From Albidovulum sp. (GTDB taxonomy: Bacteria; Pseudomonadota; Alphaproteobacteria; Rhodobacterales; Rhodobacteraceae), in NCBI GenBank assembly GCA_028823855.1, contig JAPPFL010000068.1, positions 1 to 64,000 of the forward strand: DNA of 64,000 nucleotides. Reading direction: 5' to 3'. Of the stretch, positions 56,229 through 64,000 are shown one piece after another. Below the pieces are notes generated by a model that saw only the letters and a list, made by a program, of their open reading frames with translations, did no database searches and had not been told where the DNA came from. The position numbers and the translations under genes are program-made. How positions within the stretch are numbered: position 1 is the first letter of the stretch; the number at the start of each line of letters is the position of its first letter.

Positions 56229-57095
56229 CTATCGCAATCGAGCGATTGATGCGGCCTTGGCAATGATGCGCTTGGCCGATTCAACATGCAAGTTTTCGAC
56301 GATCCGTCCGTCAAGCACGGCCACGCCGCGCCCGTCCCTTTCCGCCTGCTCATACGCGGCCACTTGCTTGCGAGCCAGTTCTAATTCCTCGGCGGACGGA
56401 GCGAAGGCCAGGTTCGCAGCTTCAATTTGCGCAGGATGAATTAGCGACTTGCCGTCGAAACCGTAGTCCCGTCCTTGCTCGCATTCGCGGGCAAAACCGT
56501 CCGAGTCCCTGAATGCGTTGTAGACGCCGTCGATGCAAATCAAGCTTTGCGATTTCGCTGCGAGCAATGCGATTCCAAGACTAGCCGCGAGCGGCGATCT
56601 GTCCGGAAGAGAACGGCTTCCGAGATCTTTTGCCAAGTCATTAGTTCCGAGAACGAACCCGGCAAGGCGACTCGACGAGGATGCGATGCCGCTCGCGTTT
56701 AGTATTCCGAGCGGCGTTTCCATCATCGCCCAGATGAACGCTTCGCATTCGCGACGGCCCAAGTCATCTTCCAGGCGGCGCACGTCGCTGCCGCTGTTAA
56801 CTTTCGGAAGCAGAATCGCTTCAGGTTCGGCGCCGCAAATCCTATCCAGGTCGGCGTCGTACCATGGCGATTCATGGCCGTTTATTCGTACCATGGCGGT
56901 TCGATTTTCAAACCCTCCATATCGAAGGGCATCGGCCACCGAATCGCGCGCTTCCCGTTTCCTATCGGGTGCCACGGCATCCTCCAAATCCAGTATGAAG
57001 CCGTCGGCGCTCAAAGATTTGGATTTTTCGAGCGCCCGCTGGTTTGATCCGGGTACGTAGAGGACGGACCGGAACGGGCGTGAGCAGTATTCCAT
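56229..57095 (-). CDS. CitE-like CoA ester lyase, (3S)-malyl-CoA thioesterase type (Mcl2-like)
   Basis: This 288-residue HpcH/HpaI-CitE family enzyme has RSVLYVPGSNQRALEKS at the start, the metal-site Glu/Asp in ILDLEDAVAPD, and the catalytic ETPLGILNA. The RSVLYVPGS start fits the malyl-CoA thioesterase/Mcl2 branch rather than the longer Mcl1 malyl-CoA lyase. It precedes mch on the same strand by 142 bp, supporting a role in malyl/methylmalyl-CoA metabolism. A start Met follows GAGGG. Confidence 0.85.
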   Translation of the reverse strand: MEYCSRPFRSVLYVPGSNQRALEKSKSLSADGFILDLEDAVAPDRKREARDSVADALRYGGFENRTAMVRINGHESPWYDADLDRICGAEPEAILLPKVNSGSDVRRLEDDLGRRECEAFIWAMMETPLGILNASGIASSSSRLAGFVLGTNDLAKDLGSRSLPDRSPLAASLGIALLAAKSQSLICIDGVYNAFRDSDGFARECEQGRDYGFDGKSLIHPAQIEAANLAFAPSAEELELARKQVAAYEQAERDGRGVAVLDGRIVENLHVESAKRIIAKAASIARLR

Positions 57096-57548
57096 TTTAC
57101 CCTCGGCGACTTGATTCTCGACGAGTTAAAGATATCGAATACGCACCCGATGCAAGCGTATCGATGGGATCGAACGATCGGCGAGACTCGAGGCGTCGGG
57201 TACTGCTGGAGATTCCACGAGCACTCGCCGGTATTCGGCGTTCCGGCACGGCGCGCAACATTGGCTGACGCAATTCGATCGCGTTGGAAAAGCGAGTCGC
57301 TTGCGCGGACGGGCGAGAGGCGGTCTCGGCTGGCAAAGCCGGTCGCGTCTTTCCGGTTCGGTTCGAATTTTGGAATTCGAGAAACCGGCATGCGAATTAG
57401 GTCAAAAGTATCGCAAGCGAGCCTTCCTGCGCGGAGTGCGCCGGAAGGAAAAAACATTGATTCTCGTTTTCTGCGGTGCCTGCGTTCGAAATTTTCGCAT
57501 ATCGGGGTGAATTCAATTCCAATCTTCTCCTGATTGCCGGAATGGGAA
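57096..57548. other. intergenic stretch
   Basis: No convincing gene is present. Frames on both strands are short and non-conserved. It separates the CitE-like gene and hisC on the same strand. Confidence 0.5.
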
Positions 57549-58643
57549 TTACGCCTCGCGAAGAGCCGCGGGCAGAGCCTGTTCGAAAAGGCGCAAATCG
57601 GATTCGGTTCCCGCCGAAACTCTGATGCAGCGGTCTTGCGGCGGCACTAATGGCATTCGGACAAATATATCGCGCTTGATCAACCCTTCGAGCACGCGCC
57701 TAGCGTATTCGCCGTCCCGCCCGCAGTCGACAGCGACGAAATTGGCTGCGGACGGTACGACAGGCAAACCATTGGAAGCCGCGATTTCGCCGATTCTTCG
57801 CCTCGCGTTTTCGATTCGCGCGACAGTATTCGCGAGGTGTTGCCGGTCCTCCAGCGCGGCCAGCGCGCCTGCCTGAGAAATCCGGCTCATTCCAAAATGA
57901 TTGCGTATCTTGTCGAAGCTTCGAATTAGCTCTTGATGGCCAATGGCATAGCCGACGCGCGCGCCGGCCATTCCGTAGACTTTGGAAAATGTTCGCATTC
58001 TGACGATGCGCTTATCATCAGGATCAAGCGGGTATTCCGACCCGGCGGGCGCGCAGTCGAGATAGGCTTCGTCCAGTACCAAAAGGCAATTTCCGGGAAC
58101 GGTATCTATCGCGCGTCCGATAGTCGAGGGAGGATGGATGGTTCCCATCGGATTATCGGGATTTGCAAGATAAACGATTTTCGCGCGAACTTCGGCAGCC
58201 TTTGCAATCAGCGCGAATACGTCCTCGTGGTCGTCCATGTAAGGTACGGTCTCAAGATCGCCGCCGAAGCCCGCCACATGAAAATTGAAAGTCGGATAGG
58301 CGCCTAGCGAAGTTACGACCTTATCGCCTGGTTCGATAAGCATACGCACCAGGTAACCGAGCAAGCCGTCGATTCCTTCGCCGACGACGACGTTTTCCAC
58401 GGCGATGCCGTGCAACAGGGCAAGCGCGATTTTGAGTTCATGGTTTTCAGGGTCGCCGTACTGCCACGTTTCAGCCGCCTCTCGCGCCATGGCTTCGACA
58501 GCGCGAGGCGAGGGTCCGAATACATTTTCGTTTGCGCCGATTCGCGCTTTGAAGGACTTGCCGCGCGTTCGCTCCTGAGCTTCGGGTCCCACGAAGGGAA
58601 CCGTGGCCGGAAGCCCGGCTACAAGTTCTGTAAATCGAGGCAT
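57549..58643 (-). CDS. pyridoxal-phosphate aminotransferase, HisC-like
   Basis: This 364-residue class I/II aminotransferase has the HisC-type segments NENVFGPSP, GEGIDGLLGYLVRML, NPDNPMGT, DEAYLDC and the PLP lysine in TFSKVYGMAGARVGY. HisC transaminates histidinol phosphate; related enzymes serve other amino acids. It is not in a his cluster, so I do not assign hisC firmly. Confidence 0.85.
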   Translation of the reverse strand: MPRFTELVAGLPATVPFVGPEAQERTRGKSFKARIGANENVFGPSPRAVEAMAREAAETWQYGDPENHELKIALALLHGIAVENVVVGEGIDGLLGYLVRMLIEPGDKVVTSLGAYPTFNFHVAGFGGDLETVPYMDDHEDVFALIAKAAEVRAKIVYLANPDNPMGTIHPPSTIGRAIDTVPGNCLLVLDEAYLDCAPAGSEYPLDPDDKRIVRMRTFSKVYGMAGARVGYAIGHQELIRSFDKIRNHFGMSRISQAGALAALEDRQHLANTVARIENARRRIGEIAASNGLPVVPSAANFVAVDCGRDGEYARRVLEGLIKRDIFVRMPLVPPQDRCIRVSAGTESDLRLFEQALPAALREA

Positions 58644-59123
58644 AGTTGTATCAAGTGCGCCATAACCGCCTATGCCGGTATTGAACTCAATTCCTAACGG
58701 GAAGGCAAGCGGATCCCGGTAGCGCGATCACGCGCCCGCTCAAGATTCGGGGTGGATGACCGTAACTGCGACCCTTGCTGGAATCGGGATCGAAATTCTG
58801 GTCTTCCGCGAGGTCATCTAGAAATCGGCCGTGCGCCGGCCAATCGATTCCGAGAATGGAGGCGAAGGAATCGAGTTCCGGCTACTGGTCTAAGTCGGCG
58901 AAATTTCCCGAGAATTTGCAGTCTTCCTGCGTCCATCGCCATTCCGCGAAATTCCTTCCGGCGATGCTTCGCGCGGTTCAACGGGCGTCCTCGTTAACGC
59001 AAGGAGACTATTTCCTGGTTTCGCGGTTCACACGGCGATGTAAATTGGGTTGACCTTTTAACTGGAACAAGTCATGCGGCTATTGGTTGAGAGCGGTTCA
59101 AGGCGCGTACGGGTGTGCAGGAA
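58644..59123. other. divergent region between the aminotransferase and oxidoreductase genes
   Basis: This 480-bp region must hold promoters for genes on both strands. I see no gene in it. Confidence 0.45.
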
Positions 59124-60161
59124 ATGGCAAGAATTGGCGTAATCGGCTGTGGAATGTGGGGCCGAAACCTGATCCGCAATTTTTTTGAGCTCGGCGCCCT
59201 TGCCGCTGTAAGCGACAGTGCCCAGGACGTAGCCAATGAGTGCTCGGCAGCATTTTCGGTGCCAGCCTTGTCACTTTCGCGACTACTTATGTCGGAGGAA
59301 ATTGACTCCGTGGCTATCGCTGTCCCCCCCGAAGCCCACGCCGAGATCGCGATCAGCGCCTTGGGACGCGGCAAGCATGTTTTCGTCGAGAAGCCAGCCG
59401 CCACGGAAATTTCGGATGCGACAAAAATGGTCGCAGCGGCGCGAGAACGCGGCGCAACTCTCATGGTAGGGCACCTGCTTAGATATCATCCCGCGTTTCG
59501 CGAGCTCATGAAGATATTTTCCGAGGGCGGAATTGGAAAAATCGAGTATGTTCACACCATTCGCGCAAACCATCGAACGGACTTTCGCGGCGAAAACGCG
59601 ATCTGGGGATTTGCTCCTCACGATGTTTCCATGATTCTGGCGCTCTTGGGACAATTGCCTTGCAGCGTCTTTGCTCGAAGACAGGTTTCCGGAGACGGGA
59701 GCGGCCCGGATGCCGTTGTCTCGTTGCTGGAATTTCCTTCCGGTGCATCCGGCCATATGTTCGCTTCCTGGCTGCATCCTTTACGCGAGCAAAGGCTGAT
59801 CGTTTCCGGCGACGAGGGCACTCTACAATTCGACGATTGCGCGCCTTGGCAGAGCAAGCTTTCAATTGCGCGATTTGGCGACCGGGAAACGGAGGGCATT
59901 GCTTCCAGCGCACTTGCGGGAATCCAGGTTTCCGAAGAGGAGCCGCTGAAACTCGAGTGCATGCACTTTCTTGAGTGCGTAGATTCGGGACACCATCCGA
60001 TAACCAACGGTCAAGAAGCACTTGCCGTATTGCGCGTGCTAGACGCCATTAACGAGTCGGTCACGACGGGCAGCCGCGTTCGGATAGACCAGTCTCGGCG
60101 ATCTGAAGATGGGTCGGCCCCGCCGGACGACGAGCTTCGCCTTGCCGACCCGGGTGACTAA
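59124..60161 (+). CDS. Gfo/Idh/MocA family oxidoreductase (WbpB-like)
   Basis: This NAD-dependent sugar oxidoreductase of about 345 residues has the Rossmann motif GVIGCGMWGRN, the EKPAATE motif with its catalytic Lys, and the C-terminal substrate domain (HPLREQRLIVSGDEGTLQF). Start is ATG 59124 (or GTG 59115). A DegT-type aminotransferase follows 110 bp later, which matches the WbpB/WbpE pair that makes 3-amino-3-deoxy sugars (UDP-GlcNAc3N-acid type) for surface polysaccharide. Confidence 0.88.
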   Translation: MARIGVIGCGMWGRNLIRNFFELGALAAVSDSAQDVANECSAAFSVPALSLSRLLMSEEIDSVAIAVPPEAHAEIAISALGRGKHVFVEKPAATEISDATKMVAAARERGATLMVGHLLRYHPAFRELMKIFSEGGIGKIEYVHTIRANHRTDFRGENAIWGFAPHDVSMILALLGQLPCSVFARRQVSGDGSGPDAVVSLLEFPSGASGHMFASWLHPLREQRLIVSGDEGTLQFDDCAPWQSKLSIARFGDRETEGIASSALAGIQVSEEEPLKLECMHFLECVDSGHHPITNGQEALAVLRVLDAINESVTTGSRVRIDQSRRSEDGSAPPDDELRLADPGD

Positions 60162-60270
60162 TGGGAGGAACCGCTCGCATGATGCAGAAATGGCGTGCGC
60201 AGGTGGCATCAATTGACTTGGCATTGACGATCAGCGAGTCGGTTGCTCGTGCTTCCGTTTACGAGCTTCG

Positions 60271-61425
60271 ATGAAATCCATCCCCTTCATCGACCTTGCC
60301 GCGCAGCGTTCTAGATTGGGATCCAGACTAGATGCAGCGATCGCCAAGGTGTTAGATCATGGCGCATTCGTCATGGGACCCGAAGTCAATCTGCTTGAGG
60401 AGAAAATCGCCGAGCATTGCGGAGTGCCAAACGCTATTGCGTGTTCGAGCGGAACCGATGCGATTCTACTGGCGCTCATGGCGCTCGATGTCGGACCGGG
60501 CGATGCTGTCCTCGTCCCGAGTTTCTCTTTCGTGGCCCCGGCGGAAATGGTCGCTCTTTTAGGAGCGACGCCGGTGTTTCTCGATGCGCTCGAGCAGAGT
60601 TTCAATCTCGATCCCTTGTCGATCGCGCTGGGAGTGGCGGAAGCGCGATCGGCCGATCTGAGCCCGGTAGGCGTAATAGCGGTGGATTTGTTCGGGCAAG
60701 CCTCGGACTGCGAAGCGATCGAGGCGGCGGCGGAGCAGTTCGGTTTGTGGCTGGTTTGCGATTCTGCGCAGAGTTTCGGCGCCGAACGACGCGGTAGGAA
60801 AGTCGGTACAGTCGGAAAGATTACGACCACAAGCTTCTATCCGGCGAAGCCGCTCAGCTGCTACGGAGACGGCGGTGCGTTGTTTACCGGAGACCGAGAA
60901 CTCGCCGCCAGGATTCGCTCGATGGTAGTGCACGGAATGGGCGAGAATCGCTACGACAACGTCCGGATTGGCATCAACGGCAGGCTCGACACGATCCAGG
61001 CTGCTATCCTGATCGAAAAACTCGGTATATTCGAAGAGGAACTCGCTCTCAGAAACGAAATTGCGGCATCCTATTCCGCCAGGCTAGCCGGATCGAATAC
61101 TCTTGCTACGCCTGTTGTAGAAAATGGCGCAACATCAACGTGGGCGCAGTACACCTTGAGGCTAAATGGAATCGATCGTGATGAATTTCGCGCAAGCCTT
61201 CAGGCATGCGGCGTGCCTTCCGCAATTCATTACCCGGCACCTCTCCACCGGCAGCCGGCGTACCGCGATTATCCAGTTGCTGGCGGAGAGCTTCCCGTTT
61301 CGGAACGATTGAGCCGTGCCGTGGTTAGCTTGCCTATGCATCCGTATATTGACCCGATCGTCTTAGACCGAATCGTTGGCGCAGTCGTATCCTCGGCGGA
61401 AGCATGCGGTTCGCAAGCGCGATAA
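60271..61425 (+). CDS. DegT/DnrJ/EryC1 family sugar aminotransferase (WbpE-like)
   Basis: This 384-residue PLP enzyme transfers an amino group to a keto-sugar nucleotide. The start IPFIDLAAQRSRLG, the GTDAILLALMAL segment, the Asp/Gln pair in VCDSAQSFGAER and the PLP-lysine region TTSFYPAKPLSCYGDGG are typical. It pairs with the upstream oxidoreductase. No acetyltransferase (WbpD) or epimerase lies next to it, unlike in the canonical operons. Confidence 0.9.
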   Translation: MKSIPFIDLAAQRSRLGSRLDAAIAKVLDHGAFVMGPEVNLLEEKIAEHCGVPNAIACSSGTDAILLALMALDVGPGDAVLVPSFSFVAPAEMVALLGATPVFLDALEQSFNLDPLSIALGVAEARSADLSPVGVIAVDLFGQASDCEAIEAAAEQFGLWLVCDSAQSFGAERRGRKVGTVGKITTTSFYPAKPLSCYGDGGALFTGDRELAARIRSMVVHGMGENRYDNVRIGINGRLDTIQAAILIEKLGIFEEELALRNEIAASYSARLAGSNTLATPVVENGATSTWAQYTLRLNGIDRDEFRASLQACGVPSAIHYPAPLHRQPAYRDYPVAGGELPVSERLSRAVVSLPMHPYIDPIVLDRIVGAVVSSAEACGSQAR

Positions 61426-62896
<1,471 letters not shown>

Positions 62897-63250
62897 CACG
62901 AATTCTGCGGAGAATCCTAAAATCGTGCCTTCCGGAGGCTGCTGCCCACAATGCGTCGGTGTGTGAACAACACGCCGAAGGGCGTCCTGATCGCGCTTCC
63001 TGACCACTCAATCAGTAGGGCAATGAAAGTCGTTGTGCAATTGCCATTTAGCCCGAGCGGCGTTTGAGCGGCAGCGCCCGCCGCGCACTTGCGGAGACGG
63101 CCCCCGAACCGCCGCGCCACTGCGGTCGCTGCACATGTTCCCGCAGCGCAGGGTAGGGCCGTGCACACGTTACCGCTCCGCAGAGTTGCCGCCCGTAGCG
63201 ACGGCACGGCGGGCGATTGCGGCGTGTAACGTGGCGAGCTACAGTGACTC
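62897..63250. other. GC-rich intergenic stretch before the higBA locus
   Basis: From about 63060 the sequence becomes clearly richer in G and C than the window average. No gene is recognisable. The long minus-strand frame across it is rejected. It probably marks the border of an acquired segment and contains the higBA promoter. Confidence 0.45.
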
Positions 63251-63524
63251 GTGAGGATCAGGCACAAGGCACTGCGGGCACTACACGAACGCGACGACGC
63301 GGCGCGGCTGGCCGCCGGTCTCGCGCCACGGCTTCGGCGTATCCTGTTCCGTCTGCAAGAGGCGGCGCACCCGCAAGATGCCGACGCGCCGGGCTTCCGG
63401 CTGCATCCCCCGAAAGGCGACCGCGCGGGCCAGTGGGAGCGTTCGCGTCTCGGGCAACTGGCGCGTGGTGTTCCGCTTCGAGGACGGCGAGGCCGTGGAC
63501 GTGGACCTGATCGACTATCACTGA
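63251..63524 (+). pseudogene. higB: HigB/RelE-type toxin, frameshifted
   Basis: From GTG 63251 the frame reads VRIRHKALRALHERDDAARL and so on to KGDRAGQW. This is the HigB (YoeB/RelE fold) toxin start, but one G too many in GGG at 63434-63436 throws it out of frame. Removing one G restores WSVRVSGNWRVVFRFEDGEA and DVDLIDYH, ending at TGA 63522, the full HigB core of about 90 residues. HigB is a ribosome-dependent mRNA interferase. As it stands the toxin cannot be completed; a homopolymer sequencing error is the alternative. Confidence 0.8.
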
Positions 63525-63543
63525 CCGGAAAGGAGCGATGACG

Positions 63544-63936
63544 ATGAACGACATTGTGAGCGATCGCGTCGGGCCGATGCAGAACCCGCCGCACCTGGGC
63601 GAACTGATCCGCGAGAGCATGGACGATGTGGGCTGGAACGTGACCGAGACGGCGGCGCGTCTCGGCTGCGAGCGCGGAACGCTGTCGCGGCTGCTGAACG
63701 GCAAGGCGGGCGTGTCGGCGAACATGGCGTTGGCGCTGGAGGACATCGGCTGGGGCACAGCCGAACACTGGATGCGGATGAAGGCAAGCTACGAACTTGC
63801 GCAGGCGCGTCGCGAGAGGGTCGCCACCGAACGGCGTTCAAGCGCATGGCAGGGGTTTGATCCGTCTCATCGCTCAAGAGGCGTACTGAGAGGCTACACG
63901 GACCGCCCCCGAGCGTTCATTGTTGTGGTGATTTGA
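63544..63936 (+). CDS. higA: HigA-type XRE family antitoxin
   Basis: This antitoxin starts at ATG 63544 (or 63538), with GGAAAGGAG upstream, 13-19 bp after higB. The helix-turn-helix core (NPPHLGELIRESMDDVGWNV, LGCERGTLSRLLNGKAG) and WMRMKASYELAQARR are the standard HigA sequence. HigA normally ends about there, but the frame runs on for some 37 residues in a different composition, which suggests a 3' rearrangement. It binds its own promoter and would neutralise HigB. Confidence 0.85.
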   Translation: MNDIVSDRVGPMQNPPHLGELIRESMDDVGWNVTETAARLGCERGTLSRLLNGKAGVSANMALALEDIGWGTAEHWMRMKASYELAQARRERVATERRSSAWQGFDPSHRSRGVLRGYTDRPRAFIVVVI

Positions 63937-63957
63937 GGAAATCGGAGAATACCAGAA

Positions 63958-64000
63958 ATGCGCAGCACTGTTCTCTTAGGAGCAATTTTCGCGTTCGCCT
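63958..64000 (+). CDS. start of a secreted protein (partial)
   Basis: From ATG 63958 the frame MRSTVLLGAIFAFA looks like a signal peptide start and runs off the window. A GGAG lies 11-12 nt upstream. Only 14 residues are visible, so no function can be given. Confidence 0.35.
   Translation, partial: MRSTVLLGAIFAFA

Noticed and set aside
62917-63768. 283-codon minus-strand frame across the higBA locus
   Set aside because: It covers HigB and HigA sequence on the other strand and is an artefact of high GC content.

Overview
The window looks like chromosomal DNA of an alphaproteobacterium related to Rhodobacterales. GC is moderate, judged by eye in the mid 50s. The evidence is the gene order sdhC-sdhD-sdhA-small lipoprotein-sdhB next to a mesaconyl-CoA hydratase and a CitE-like malyl-CoA enzyme, a DUF1523 protein, glcDEF, and many uptake systems for organic acids, amines and peptides. 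The species cannot be named from sequence alone. About 50 intact protein genes are separated by several long gene-poor stretches holding decayed remnants (a doubly frameshifted nucleotidyltransferase, an IS3-like transposase scrap). Together with a frameshifted higB, this suggests a genome with recent gene decay. I found no tRNA, rRNA, CRISPR array or intact insertion sequence.

Layout. 0-13 kb: a conserved hypothetical, an orphan TRAP solute-binding protein, an ImmA/IrrE-type metallopeptidase, a kynurenine-formamidase-like hydrolase, a thiamine-diphosphate enzyme facing an SDR dehydrogenase, an AbrB-family membrane protein and an ArgE deacetylase. 13-23 kb: potABCD (polyamine-type ABC importer) followed by an amine dehydrogenase of the trimethylamine dehydrogenase family, a small membrane protein, a tandem thioredoxin-fold/glutaredoxin protein and a molybdopterin oxidoreductase, all on the plus strand. 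23-31 kb: class II aldolase, PPK2 and PdxA, then a minus-strand sugar-acid cluster (tctC-tctB-tctA, an RhmD-like dehydratase, an L-2-keto-3-deoxyarabonate dehydratase homologue). 32-41 kb: YHS protein, glycolate oxidase glcDEF, Hsp20, SDR and a P1-family aminopeptidase. 40-48 kb (minus): M20 hydrolase, dipeptide-type ABC importer and aldehyde dehydrogenase. 49-63 kb: DUF1523, threonine aldolase, the sdh block, mesaconyl-CoA hydratase and malyl-CoA enzyme, a HisC-like aminotransferase, a WbpB/WbpE-like sugar pair and malate dehydrogenase. 63-64 kb: a GC-rich HigBA-type toxin-antitoxin locus and the start of a secreted protein.

How the genes fit together. The window is dominated by uptake followed by catabolism. 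Amines would enter by PotABCD and be oxidised by the flavin/iron-sulfur dehydrogenase. Sugar acids would enter by TctABC and be dehydrated twice towards alpha-ketoglutarate semialdehyde. Peptide-like compounds would enter by Dpp and be processed by the M20 hydrolase and the aldehyde dehydrogenase. Glycolate would be oxidised to glyoxylate. Products feed the TCA cycle (sdh, mdh) and the malyl/mesaconyl-CoA branch of the ethylmalonyl-CoA pathway. All four solute-binding-protein genes are followed within about 11-54 nt by a GC-rich hairpin. No classical transcriptional regulator is encoded except the HigA antitoxin, which is unusual for so many catabolic operons.
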